Of a stretch of DNA of 29,310 bases, positions 16,949 to 24,697 are shown in pieces. Below the pieces are notes generated by a model. It was not told the DNA's origin and did not search any database. It worked only from the letters and a program-made list of their open reading frames with translations. The first letter of the stretch is position 1. Each line of letters starts with the position of its first letter. The stretch comes from a virus: the IMG/VR virus record IMGVR_UViG_3300042402_004741, positions 1 through 29,310 of that record; one strand, written 5' to 3'. The position numbers and the translations under genes are program-made.

Positions 16949-16965
16949 TGACAGTTAAACTGTCA
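16949..16965 (+). repeat. Inverted repeat after groEL, overlapping a late promoter
   Basis: TGACAGT (16949-16955), TAA, ACTGTCA (16959-16965), starting two bases after the groEL stop. There is no T-run, so it is a weak terminator candidate at best. Its right arm shares two bases with the hsp20 late promoter. Confidence 0.5.
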
Positions 16966-16971
16966 TAAATA
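16964..16971 (+). promoter_or_regulatory. Late promoter upstream of hsp20
   Basis: CATAAATA, one base off the T4 late consensus TATAAATA, immediately followed by the conserved leader hairpin. No sigma70 boxes with good spacing were seen. Confidence 0.7.
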
Positions 16972-17021
16972 TGTGTGCGGGTGCCAATGGTTGGGCTCGC
17001 ACACAATTAGTCAACTTGCTT
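16972..17021 (+). other. Conserved leader RNA element, copy B (hsp20)
   Basis: The longest and cleanest copy. The outer stem pairs 16972-16981 with 16996-17005 (mostly Watson-Crick, TGTGTGCG with CGCACA). Above it are a T16982-G16995 wobble, an unpaired G16983, CCAA (16984-16987) pairing with TTGG (16991-16994), and a TGG loop (16988-16990). Seven bases later AACTTGCTT (17013-17021) leads into AAAAAGGAG and the hsp20 ATG. The wobble, bulged G and loop are the same as in copy A, while stem bases differ in a compensated way. Confidence 0.8.
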
Positions 17022-17037
17022 AAAAAGGAGAAATGAC

Positions 17038-17481
17038 ATGACTAAAACCTTGACTCTTCGTTCATTCGATATCCCACAACTTCACAAATTCGGCATTGGG
17101 TTTGACAGCCTGTTTGATGACCTCCAACGTTTTGCCAACCAAGGCACAAACAATTATCCTCCACATAACGTGATCAAAACTGGTGAACACACAGTCACAA
17201 TCGAAGTTGCTGTGGCAGGCTTTGCCGAAGGCGAAATTGATATTCAGATGAACAAACGTGCCCTCGTAATCAAAGGCGAACAAAAACGCAACGACGATGA
17301 AACTTGGGAATATCTGCATCGCGGTATTTCTAGCCGTGATTTTACTCACTCATTTACTTTGGCTGATCATGTTGAAGTAAAAAGTGCCAGCATAGTTGAT
17401 GGTATTTTGCGTGTGTATCTAGAACGACAAGTTCCAGAAGAAGCAAAGCCAAAAAGCATTGCTATCACTTACAACAAGTAA
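17038..17481 (+). CDS. Hsp20/IbpA-type small heat shock protein
   Basis: Small heat shock protein of 147 residues, an ATP-independent holdase. The alpha-crystallin domain runs from about residue 40 to 130: YPPHNVIKTGEHTVTIEVAVAGF near its start, LVIKGEQ, YLHRGISSRDFTHSFTLAD, and the closing GILRVYLER. The C-terminal SIAIT serves as the IxI-type oligomerisation motif. The sequence is close to IbpA/IbpB. Hsp20 genes are common in aquatic T4-like phages. It has its own late promoter and structured leader. Confidence 0.95.
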   Translation: MTKTLTLRSFDIPQLHKFGIGFDSLFDDLQRFANQGTNNYPPHNVIKTGEHTVTIEVAVAGFAEGEIDIQMNKRALVIKGEQKRNDDETWEYLHRGISSRDFTHSFTLADHVEVKSASIVDGILRVYLERQVPEEAKPKSIAITYNK

Positions 17482-17495
17482 TATAATTACAATTG

Positions 17496-17527
17496 TGTAA
17501 ATACAGTGGCAGACAGTCTGCCACTGT
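17496..17527 (+). promoter_or_regulatory. Late-type promoter and 5' hairpin of clpS
   Basis: TGTAAATA at 17496-17503 resembles a late promoter. It runs directly into a perfect 11-bp hairpin (ACAGTGGCAGA 17503-17513, loop CAG, TCTGCCACTGT 17517-17527). No T-run follows, which argues against a terminator and for a 5'-end hairpin of the clpS message. Confidence 0.55.
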
Positions 17528-17545
17528 AGATTTCAAGGATTCATC

Positions 17546-17860
17546 ATGGCCCAAAGTGAAGTAAAAAATAAAATTCGTCCAGTAGAAGGTATCAAAGAAC
17601 CCAGCCAGTTCAAAGTGATCTATCTCAATGACAATGCAACGACCATGGAGTTTGTGGTAGAAAGTTTGGTTGAATATTTTAATTATACACCCGATACTGC
17701 TAGACAAATTACCATTGACATTCACGAAGAAGGTAGTGCAGTGGTTGCTGTGTTACCTTTTGAAATTGCTGAACAAAAAGGTCACGAAATCACACAGTTG
17801 GCCCGTGCCAATAGCTATCCGTTGTTGATAAAGCTTGAACCTGAAGAAGTTAATACGTAA
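17546..17860 (+). CDS. clpS: ClpS, N-degron adaptor
   Basis: ClpS of 104 residues. ClpS binds proteins with N-terminal Leu, Phe, Tyr or Trp and hands them to ClpAP. The binding pocket is intact: N28-D29 (in YLNDN), the gatekeeper M34 (TTMEFV) and H60 (DIHEEG), matching N34/D35, M40 and H66 of E. coli. The N-terminal extension of about 20 residues is present. No ClpA is encoded in this window, so it would work with host ClpA or compete with host ClpS. The phasing after hsp20 and groEL suggests late expression. Its last 11 bp overlap the convergent phosphoesterase gene. Confidence 0.95.
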   Translation: MAQSEVKNKIRPVEGIKEPSQFKVIYLNDNATTMEFVVESLVEYFNYTPDTARQITIDIHEEGSAVVAVLPFEIAEQKGHEITQLARANSYPLLIKLEPEEVNT

Positions 17861-18641
17861 CTGAAATACGTTTGGCAAAATACGCCTGGTTGTTATATGG
17901 CGTATTGCCTCGACCTCGACAATTGTTTACATATCTTACATTTTGATGTAATTGGTCAACATCTCTATGATAGTGTCCAAAGCACCAGGTATGTATTTTG
18001 TTGTTTGTGTCTGCAGAGTGTACCCATGACATGAGATTGTTGCCCATGGTGTTGAATTTTAGTTTGCTGGCCAAATCAGGGTCATGCGAGATTATCTCTG
18101 GTATAGGAACAGTGTGTGTGGCTATAACAATTTTTTGCACATCCTGGTGATCTTGCAGTCGTTTGACACTGTTGATCATGTACTGGGCATCTGTTTTATG
18201 CATGTTAACAATGGCGTCTACACATTCATCGCTTAAATTTTGTTTTTCTTGATACCAAGCCCGACTTTCAACATAACTGAGTGTAGGATCAAAATCAAAA
18301 CCCCACCAACCGTTGGTTCCCAGTATCCCAACACCATCTATTACCACTACATTTTCTTGTAGATATATCACATTAGAAATTTTGTGTAGTTGTTTAGTCA
18401 AGGTTTGATAACTACGCCCAAGATTTTTTATGGTATTTTTATGCTCATCATTTCCGTCAATATAGAACACTGCTTGATAACAACGACCAAGATGCGCTAA
18501 AACGTCAACAACTATGTTCCGATCACAAGCAACGTCACCAACAACAACGCAATAGGGACTGGTAACATTGTGTTCCCAAGAAAAGTGTCCAGGCCATGTT
18601 TCAACATGTAGGTCAGAAATTAGATCAAAAGATAGTGTCAT
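17850..18641 (-). CDS. Calcineurin-like metallophosphoesterase
   Basis: Phosphoesterase of 263 residues with the standard two-metal motifs in order: DLH (D10, H12), GDVA (D36), GNDEH (N64), ATHT, and GHYH near the C-terminus. The GNDEH form differs from the usual GNHE/D, so the catalytic His is displaced or substituted. Substrate cannot be predicted; members cleave phosphomonoesters, phosphodiesters or nucleotides. It is transcribed opposite to clpS. TTTAAATA about 10-17 nt upstream of the ATG may be a late-type promoter. Confidence 0.85.
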   Translation of the reverse strand: MTLSFDLISDLHVETWPGHFSWEHNVTSPYCVVVGDVACDRNIVVDVLAHLGRCYQAVFYIDGNDEHKNTIKNLGRSYQTLTKQLHKISNVIYLQENVVVIDGVGILGTNGWWGFDFDPTLSYVESRAWYQEKQNLSDECVDAIVNMHKTDAQYMINSVKRLQDHQDVQKIVIATHTVPIPEIISHDPDLASKLKFNTMGNNLMSWVHSADTNNKIHTWCFGHYHRDVDQLHQNVRYVNNCRGRGNTPYNNQAYFAKRISVTY

Positions 18642-18665
18642 GATACATATTTAAAAGGATTTAAC

Positions 18666-19031
18666 ATGAACATTATTTTTGGCAACAATATTGAACAAAT
18701 ACCAGACAAATACACAATCTTGGAGCTAGATCAATTTAGACTACCCCCTGATGGAAAAATAGTCAGTTCTTATTGCATAGTTGATCAAATTCCTTTAGAG
18801 GAGTTGGCATTGCTGGATCACCATCGTACTCTTCACAACAATTGTATCAATGGTTATAGGAATCGTCAATGGGAATTTTGTGAACAGGCTTTAGAAACAT
18901 TGCGCGGGTGTTGGAACAGCAAACTTGACACGTTTTACAATCATCTAGCTGACAGAATAGCTACTTTAAAAAATCAAACTTTGTCAGATGATTGGTGTGG
19001 CATTATTGATAAAGATCAATCACAGTTTTAA
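18666..19031 (+). CDS. Phage protein, unknown
   Basis: Protein of 121 residues, not recognised. It starts MNIIFGNNIEQIP with AAAAGGA upstream. The first half has strand-like segments (YTILELDQFRLP, YCIVDQIPLEEL); the second is helical with several Trp and Cys residues (RQWEFCEQALETLRGCWN). It lies between two minus-strand genes and its 3' end overlaps the convergent glycosyltransferase-like gene by 29 bp. Confidence 0.75.
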   Translation: MNIIFGNNIEQIPDKYTILELDQFRLPPDGKIVSSYCIVDQIPLEELALLDHHRTLHNNCINGYRNRQWEFCEQALETLRGCWNSKLDTFYNHLADRIATLKNQTLSDDWCGIIDKDQSQF

Positions 19032-20250
19032 CAACTTTATAAATTTCTTTGTCCTTGCTGTTTTCAATAAAAAATTTTTCCGCTATTCTGAGATATTTTT
19101 TGGTAGAGGTTAATTGAGAAACTGCTTGATTAAAATTGTTTGAAAATTCATCAAACAACTGGTTAGTAAATTCCTCACTAAAAAATCTTTGTTTATTTTC
19201 AGCAGCAATTTTGTGAAGCTCGTTCCAAATTGGAGAATCTGCTGGTAATTGACTTAATCTGCACATTTCGGCGGTGATTAGATTGCGACGAACATCACAA
19301 TCTGATTCAAGGTCATAACTTTCATCTATCCAGGGAGCAAATGTTTTAAATCCATAATGTCGTAATATTTTTAAACTGTTGGGACCTGCTGCCAACATAA
19401 ATGGTTTACCACATGCCAGTGGTCTACATGTTTTTTCAGTGAGATGAATACGACTCGATTCATATATGGTTTCCAACACGAGTTCTATAGCACAATGTTG
19501 GTAATCAGTGTTTGAATAGTCAGCACTGGCTGAACTGGGTGCTGTGTTTGAATTAAAATATGCATCAAGATCATGATCAATATCAAAAGTACTTGCAAGC
19601 GAGGAAAAATGTTGATTGTCCTTCCAAGAAGCAAAATTTACCTGGCAATATTGACTTAAGTTTTGTGTTTTTACGTCTTGCAAAAATTGCAATCGATATT
19701 GCCTAGACCCAGTCCATGCACGGCAGTATATCAAAAAAGTTTTATGAAATTTTTTTGGCCAATTACACAAATTCAAATCATGTTTGGCATATCTAAACCA
19801 ATCTTGTGAAATTATACCATGCGCCCACCAGTACACTGGTATGAAATCGTGCTGTTGATAACGAGCAAGTTCTACACTTGACAACTCACTATGTACCAGT
19901 ATGGTTTGATCATAGCGATTAAGCGGTGAACAAATTAGTGATCTCAAGTGTAAACTTTCAATCAAACGTTTAAACTCAAGATTATCTGTCAATGGTTTGT
20001 TGAGTTCTTTAAATTTTACCTGCATACCGTCAATAAAATCTTGGTATTTGTAAAAATCAAAATCTAAAGGTTCTTGATCATGACAAATTACGCCAAGTTG
20101 ATCTATTGGCAAAATTGATTTTGGCCAATGATGAATAGGTTTCAAATCACTGGAGTTTTTTGAGCCATGTGGCGACCAGCAACTAATTACAATATCATGG
20201 TTGCACAAATTATTAAGATGAGTGTATAATCTATCTAAAGGAACTGACAT
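19003..20250 (-). CDS. Glycosyltransferase-like protein
   Basis: Protein of 415 residues. The best landmark is HLTEKTCRPLACGKPFM, preceded by ELVLETIYESSR and followed by LRHYGFKTF. This TEK...GKPF stretch is typical of a phage/bacterial glycosyltransferase group with a GT10-like nucleotide-sugar domain. The N-terminal part has GVICHDQEPLDFDFY. It is AT-rich. The start at 20250 is chosen because upstream codons overlap the divergent dehydrogenase; the two ATGs are one base apart. No good ribosome binding site is seen, so a start further in is possible. It lies next to a UDP-sugar dehydrogenase, suggesting a shared glycan pathway. Confidence 0.7.
   Translation of the reverse strand: MSVPLDRLYTHLNNLCNHDIVISCWSPHGSKNSSDLKPIHHWPKSILPIDQLGVICHDQEPLDFDFYKYQDFIDGMQVKFKELNKPLTDNLEFKRLIESLHLRSLICSPLNRYDQTILVHSELSSVELARYQQHDFIPVYWWAHGIISQDWFRYAKHDLNLCNWPKKFHKTFLIYCRAWTGSRQYRLQFLQDVKTQNLSQYCQVNFASWKDNQHFSSLASTFDIDHDLDAYFNSNTAPSSASADYSNTDYQHCAIELVLETIYESSRIHLTEKTCRPLACGKPFMLAAGPNSLKILRHYGFKTFAPWIDESYDLESDCDVRRNLITAEMCRLSQLPADSPIWNELHKIAAENKQRFFSEEFTNQLFDEFSNNFNQAVSQLTSTKKYLRIAEKFFIENSKDKEIYKVVKTVIDLYQ
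20201..20230 (+). promoter_or_regulatory. Probable sigma70 promoter of the dehydrogenase operon
   Basis: TTGCAC at 20201-20206, an 18-bp spacer and TATAAT at 20225-20230, upstream of AAAGGAAC and the ATG at 20252. It lies inside the 5' end of the divergent glycosyltransferase-like gene. Confidence 0.6.
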
Positions 20251-20251
20251 T

Positions 20252-21493
20252 ATGAAAAAAATTGGAGTTATTGGTATTGGAAAACTTGGCCTCGATTGCG
20301 CTGAAGTCATGGCAGAAAAGCACGAAGTTCGCGGTTACGATATTTACCCACGAACAAGTGAATCAGTAAAAGTCTGTGACATTGATGAACTAGTAAACGA
20401 AAGTGAATGGATTTTTATTGCTGTGCCCACGCCACATGCCCAAGGATATGATGGCTCAGTGCCCAGCAGCCACATGGAGCCCAGGGACTTTGAACATTCG
20501 GCTGTGATTGATGCAATCAACAACGTTAACAAACACGCGAAATCTCCTAAAAAAGTTGTGTTAATTTCAACAGTGTTGCCTGGAACTACTAGAACCAAGT
20601 TTGTACCTTTGCTAGATAAGCAACATCAATTCTGTTACAACCCTTACTTGATTGCCATGGGATCAGTAAAGTGGGACATGGCTAACCCTGAAATGGTTAT
20701 TATTGGTACGGAAGACGGTAGCTTGACCGGGGTTGCTGGTGAACTAATTGAACTGTACAAAACAATCATGCAGAATGATCCAAGATATGAAGTTGGTACC
20801 TGGGACGAATGCGAAGCCATCAAGATTTTCTACAACACATTTATTTCAGCCAAGGTTGGCTTGGTGAACATGATTCAAGACTTTGCGCTACGCATTGGCA
20901 ACATCAACGTTGATGTAGTCACAGACGCTCTAGCACGTAGCACCATGCGCATCATGGGACCAAAATACATGACAGCAGGCATGGGTGATGCAGGTGCTTG
21001 CCACCCCAGAGACAACATTGCCCTGCGTTGGTTGGCCAAGGAATACAACATTGGTTACGACTTGTTTGACACAGTAATGCACGCCAGAGAAGTACAAGCC
21101 AAGAACCTGGCAAATTATTTGCTGGATTTGAGTGTGATGCACGACAACATGCCTATTGTGATCCACGGTAAAGCCTACAAGCCTGATGTGGAATACTGTA
21201 TTGGTTCATACTCAACACTTGTGGGACACTACATTGAACAAGAAGGCCGTAAGGTTGTTTATGTTGACCCACTAGCAGATGATCCTGCCAATGTGGTTGC
21301 TAACGTGGACACACCTGCAATCTTTTTGTGGGCACACAACCGCAAGATCACTTATGAATATACCGGTGATCAACTAGACACACAGCCCTATTGCGACATC
21401 AAGCCAGGCAGCATCATTGTTGATCCATGGCGCAAACTCAAATCAACTCCTGAGGTAGAAGTTGTCCACTACGGTAACACAAGAACTCATTAA
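20252..21493 (+). CDS. UDP-glucose/GDP-mannose dehydrogenase family protein
   Basis: Nucleotide-sugar 6-dehydrogenase of 413 residues, which oxidises a sugar C6 alcohol to the acid with two NAD+. The Rossmann motif is GVIGIGKLG (5-13), then AVPTP, STVLPGTT, the lysine segment EAIKIFYNTF (K191) and the catalytic cysteine C250 in AGACHPRDN (usually GGxCxPKD). The C-terminal domain begins near KAYKPDVEYCIGS. UDP-glucose is the likeliest substrate but GDP-mannose is not excluded. It starts one base from the divergent glycosyltransferase-like start and heads a coupled three-gene operon with an oxygenase-like protein and an amidinotransferase. Confidence 0.9.
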   Translation: MKKIGVIGIGKLGLDCAEVMAEKHEVRGYDIYPRTSESVKVCDIDELVNESEWIFIAVPTPHAQGYDGSVPSSHMEPRDFEHSAVIDAINNVNKHAKSPKKVVLISTVLPGTTRTKFVPLLDKQHQFCYNPYLIAMGSVKWDMANPEMVIIGTEDGSLTGVAGELIELYKTIMQNDPRYEVGTWDECEAIKIFYNTFISAKVGLVNMIQDFALRIGNINVDVVTDALARSTMRIMGPKYMTAGMGDAGACHPRDNIALRWLAKEYNIGYDLFDTVMHAREVQAKNLANYLLDLSVMHDNMPIVIHGKAYKPDVEYCIGSYSTLVGHYIEQEGRKVVYVDPLADDPANVVANVDTPAIFLWAHNRKITYEYTGDQLDTQPYCDIKPGSIIVDPWRKLKSTPEVEVVHYGNTRTH

Positions 21494-21989
21494 GTATCAC
21501 GTCCCAGCGTTCTGGGACGATGAGTTCAAACGCCTGGACTACATCAACGAGCCCTTCAACGATTCCGTCAGTGTGAATCGTTGGCTTGAGCAAGGCTATG
21601 CCAATAAATTCACTGGTGACATGTGTGACATGCGCAGCCGCCAGCCCACGTGGAATCAAACATTTATTGACATCTACACTGAAATGGGCTGGAAAGATAT
21701 CGGCACCAGTTACTACAGAATGGCCACTGGCACCATATTACCAGTGCATCAAGACCTGTACGTTCGTTATATTGAATTGTTCAACTTGGCAGGACAAGAG
21801 CATCGTATTCGTCGAGCCATTGTGTTCTTGGAAGACTGGCAGTCTGGACACTATTTTGAAGGTGGTGGCCGACCTGTGATAGGATGGCAACGCGGAGATG
21901 CAGTGGAATGGGTGTATGACCTACCACACATGGCTGCCAACATGGGCTTGACTCCCAGATACACACTTCAGATCACGGGGCACGTATGA
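21462..21989 (+). CDS. 2OG-Fe(II) oxygenase-like protein
   Basis: Protein of 175 residues with a double-stranded beta-helix oxygenase pattern: HxD at H96/D98 (LPVHQDLY), distal H156 (DLPHMAAN) and R166 (TPRYTLQITG). The segment HYFEGGGRPVIGWQRGDAVEW is the typical turn into the distal His strand. The start is taken as TTG at 21462, with GAGGTAGAAG as ribosome binding site, overlapping the dehydrogenase by 32 nt; no better ATG lies nearby. The stop overlaps the amidinotransferase start. The position implies hydroxylation of a product of this operon, though the substrate is unknown. Confidence 0.7.
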   Translation: MSTTVTQELIKYHVPAFWDDEFKRLDYINEPFNDSVSVNRWLEQGYANKFTGDMCDMRSRQPTWNQTFIDIYTEMGWKDIGTSYYRMATGTILPVHQDLYVRYIELFNLAGQEHRIRRAIVFLEDWQSGHYFEGGGRPVIGWQRGDAVEWVYDLPHMAANMGLTPRYTLQITGHV

Positions 21990-22903
21990 TTAGCACATAC
22001 AACGAATGGGATCCACTCAAACGGGTGGTGGTGGGTCGTGCTGACACAGCCAACTGGCCTGTAAACGATCCAGTGTTCAAAAACGAAGGCGAGAAAACCA
22101 CTTGGAAAGAAACACCTGTACCGTCGGGACCGGTACCGCAATGGATTATAGACGAAGCCAACGAAGACCTTGAGATATTGACCCAAACATTGCAAGACCT
22201 GGGTGTGGAGGTACTACGTCCGGATCCGTGCTTGAACTTTCAAACACACGACGGGCTCTCCGCCTACTGCCCAAGAGACCGATTGTTGGTATATGGTTCG
22301 ACCATTGTGAACCCTGTGATGATGTATCCTTGTAGAGACATGGAAGCACAGTGTTACTATGACATCATCGACGAAGCTGAACACTACCTGCACATGCCCA
22401 GACACGAAGGCATGATACTTGAAGCAGCCAATGTGTGCAGGCTCAATGATGCCTGGCTGGTGTTGGAATCAGCAGGTGGTAACAGAGCCGCACTGAATTG
22501 GTTGCGCGAACAGTTTCCTGAGGTCAAGATCGAAATGTGCAACTTCTATGCAGGTGTACATATTGACTCAACTATTGTGCCCATACGTGAGGGCCTGGTG
22601 TTGTTGAATGGTACCAGAGTCAATGAAGCCAACTGCCCCCGAGTGTTTGAGAATTGGGACAAGATCTACGTAGATGATGTTGTGGCACAGGGATTTTACC
22701 AATATCCATATGCATCAAAATGGGTAGGCATGAATATGCTGGCCGTGAATCCACACACAGTAATCATGGATCAAAATCAAACTGAATTGATTGAGAAATT
22801 AGAACAACGCAAGTTCACTGTGATTCCGTTAGAATTGCGTCACAGTCGCACACTGGGGGGTGGATTCCACTGTGTTACATTGGACTTGATTAGAAAATAT
22901 TAA
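21986..22903 (+). CDS. Amidinotransferase (glycine/inosamine amidinotransferase-like)
   Basis: Protein of 305 residues of the amidinotransferase family, which moves an amidino group from arginine to an amine through a Cys-amidino intermediate. The nucleophile is C296 in LGGGFHCVTLD and the catalytic His is H192 in HIDSTIVPI; the SKWVGMNML stretch matches the same family. From remembered alignment to human AGAT, the acidic partner (FDAAD) appears here as LEAAN, so E146 replaces Asp. Similar genes are known from aquatic T4-like phages. It is coupled by ATGA to the oxygenase-like gene. The acceptor could be glycine, an amino sugar or a modified polymer. Confidence 0.9.
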   Translation: MISTYNEWDPLKRVVVGRADTANWPVNDPVFKNEGEKTTWKETPVPSGPVPQWIIDEANEDLEILTQTLQDLGVEVLRPDPCLNFQTHDGLSAYCPRDRLLVYGSTIVNPVMMYPCRDMEAQCYYDIIDEAEHYLHMPRHEGMILEAANVCRLNDAWLVLESAGGNRAALNWLREQFPEVKIEMCNFYAGVHIDSTIVPIREGLVLLNGTRVNEANCPRVFENWDKIYVDDVVAQGFYQYPYASKWVGMNMLAVNPHTVIMDQNQTELIEKLEQRKFTVIPLELRHSRTLGGGFHCVTLDLIRKY

Positions 22904-22942
22904 TTAAATTTTGAAGAGTTAACCATTATTCAACTACACCTA

Positions 22943-23314
22943 TTAGGTAGGTAAAAAATCTTCAAAAACTATACCCCATTTAGTACAAAATTGGTTCCAT
23001 TGATCTATTTTCTCATCAGCAATTGGAGTACATACATATACAACTGGTTGTGAAGGCCCATAACTTAATAGTTCTTGCTCAAACACGCCAGTCATGTCAT
23101 AATCATCTTGAATTTCTAAAAAATCTTGACGCAACTCATTTTTTAAAAAAATCTCTACTTGTGCGTCTGTTGTCTCGTCGAACTCATAAACGACAACAAA
23201 TTCCATATCATTTAAAAATTTTGAAGGTATTGGTGTTAGATCGTCGCAATCCTGTGCATAGGCTACCTCAGAAGGAATGGTAACTTTAATAAATTTTTTG
23301 CCTGGCAAATTCAT
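22943..23314 (-). CDS. Phage protein, unknown
   Basis: Acidic protein of 123 residues, not recognised. It starts MNLPGKKFIKVTIPSE, has acidic helices (EFDETTDAQVEIFLKNEL, FLEIQDDYDMTGVFEQEL) and ends VYVCTPIADE then WNQFCTKWGIVFEDF. The ATG has GAGGAG upstream, with CTAAATA, a possible late-type box, just before it. It is convergent with the amidinotransferase and divergent from the uvsE promoter. Confidence 0.75.
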   Translation of the reverse strand: MNLPGKKFIKVTIPSEVAYAQDCDDLTPIPSKFLNDMEFVVVYEFDETTDAQVEIFLKNELRQDFLEIQDDYDMTGVFEQELLSYGPSQPVVYVCTPIADEKIDQWNQFCTKWGIVFEDFLPT

Positions 23315-23350
23315 GTTCTAAAACTCCTCTTTTTATTTAGTCTATTTTAA

Positions 23351-23379
23351 TTGACCAATAATGACAATTTGTGTATAAT
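23351..23379 (+). promoter_or_regulatory. Early sigma70 promoter of uvsE, predicted leaderless
   Basis: TTGACC at 23351-23356, a 17-bp spacer and TATAAT at 23374-23379. The start codon A at 23386 is exactly 7 bases after the -10, where transcription should start, so the mRNA is predicted to begin with AUG. No Shine-Dalgarno fits between. Confidence 0.88.
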
Positions 23380-23385
23380 ACACGC

Positions 23386-24414
23386 ATGACTACACCTAGA
23401 ATTGGCTTTTGTTGCAAGTGGCTCAATGACCCCAGTGAAACTGGCGGCATGAAGGTCAATGCACGGGACCGTGACCTAAACGGCAGATCAACTACCATGA
23501 GGTGGCTGCGCGAACACGCGGCAGAAGCTGAACAGCGCCAGTGGGACATCATGAATCACAACGCTCGTGCGGCCGTGCTCCTGATTGAGCGTGTGGGCAC
23601 ATTGCCACCTGAACGTAGAATGGTACGCCTGGGCAGTGAAATGCTACAAGGCTATACCGAAAAGGACTGGATCAACTGGTGGCAACGTCGGGAGATACAG
23701 GATCACTGTGCAAAGATCTTTGCCCCTGTTGGAGAAGCTGCAAGACGTTTGGGTGTGCGTATTAGTTTTCATCCCGGACAGTTTTGTGTGCTGGCGTCAG
23801 AGTCGGACGAGATTGTGGAACGCAGTATCTTAGAATTTGAATATCATGCAGACATGGCACGTTGGATGGGCTATGGTGCAACCTGGCATGAGCATGGTTT
23901 CAAGATCAATGTGCATTTGTCGGGCAAAGGCGGGCCCGAGAAATTCTTACGCACTCTGGGTAGACTCACACCCGAGGCGAGGAACTTAATCGCTATCGAG
24001 AATGATGAAATATCAAATGGTTTGGATACTGTTTTGCTTGTGGCTGAGCATGTTGCTATTACGTTGGACCTCCATCACCACTGGATCAACACCGGTGAAT
24101 ACATCACCTCTAGCGACCCTAGGGCACAGCGTGTCGTGGAGTCTTGGCGCGGTGTTCGTCCTGCTCTTCACTACAGTGTTAGTCGTGAAGACGTTTTGGT
24201 TGGTCACGATAGTGGAGTTCGACCCGATTTGGCTGAACTTCTTGATCGAGGTTTTAAGAAACAAAAACTCCGAGCTCACAGCGACTTCATGTGGAATGAC
24301 GCTGTGACCAAGTGGGCACTGACCTTTAGTGACCAGTGGGACATACAAGTTGAGGCCAAAGGCAAGAACTTGGCCAGCGAACAAGTTTACGACCAATGGC
24401 AGGCCAATGCTTAA
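23386..24414 (+). CDS. uvsE: UV damage endonuclease UvsE/UVDE
   Basis: UV damage endonuclease of 342 residues, a TIM-barrel metalloenzyme that nicks DNA 5' of pyrimidine dimers and other lesions. Landmarks are GFCCKWLN at the N-terminus, ISFHPGQFCVLAS, HEHGFKINVHLSG, LIAIENDE, LDLHHHWIN and RAHSDFMWN, which carry the metal-binding His, Glu and Asp residues. The ATG at 23386 is preferred to GTG at 23371, since the latter lies in the -10 region. A light-damage repair gene suits a phage of sunlit water. It overlaps the next gene by 8 nt. Confidence 0.94.
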   Translation: MTTPRIGFCCKWLNDPSETGGMKVNARDRDLNGRSTTMRWLREHAAEAEQRQWDIMNHNARAAVLLIERVGTLPPERRMVRLGSEMLQGYTEKDWINWWQRREIQDHCAKIFAPVGEAARRLGVRISFHPGQFCVLASESDEIVERSILEFEYHADMARWMGYGATWHEHGFKINVHLSGKGGPEKFLRTLGRLTPEARNLIAIENDEISNGLDTVLLVAEHVAITLDLHHHWINTGEYITSSDPRAQRVVESWRGVRPALHYSVSREDVLVGHDSGVRPDLAELLDRGFKKQKLRAHSDFMWNDAVTKWALTFSDQWDIQVEAKGKNLASEQVYDQWQANA

Positions 24415-24697
24415 TATACTGTCAGGAATTTTTGATTGGATACAAGATGACTATCGCACTAATCGCTTTAGGTTTGTTGTTGAGCTCTTGGCTTGGGCTA
24501 TATCAATTGGCTGTTCAATTACCATGGCACTCACCGTACCAACCCCTCCTCTTTTGGCTTTGTATCCTGTGTGGATTCTTGGTTGTGCCATGTATGCTTG
24601 GGCTGCCTATACTCGAAAAAGTTTTGGCATGCTGGCCAACTACATGCTATTGGTAACAATAGACAGTGTTGGCCTGGTTCGCATGCTGTTAAACTGA
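24407..24697 (+). CDS. Small membrane protein, SemiSWEET/PnuC-like look
   Basis: Protein of 96 residues with an amphipathic N-terminus (ILSGIFDWIQDDYRTNRF) and about three membrane segments (ELLAWAISIGCSITMAL, LYPVWILGCAMYAWAAY, MLANYMLLVTIDSVGLV). The YPxxIL...WA...R...M..N...L...VGL spacing recurs in the protein at 25638, suggesting paralogy. Similar patterns occur in half-transporter families such as SemiSWEET and PnuC, so a small-solute channel role is possible but unproved. The start at 24407 overlaps uvsE by 8 nt. Confidence 0.72.
   Translation: MLNILSGIFDWIQDDYRTNRFRFVVELLAWAISIGCSITMALTVPTPPLLALYPVWILGCAMYAWAAYTRKSFGMLANYMLLVTIDSVGLVRMLLN

Noticed and set aside
16949-16965. Rho-independent terminator of groEL
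   Set aside because: A good inverted repeat but AT-rich, only 7 bp, with no T-run; listed as a repeat only.
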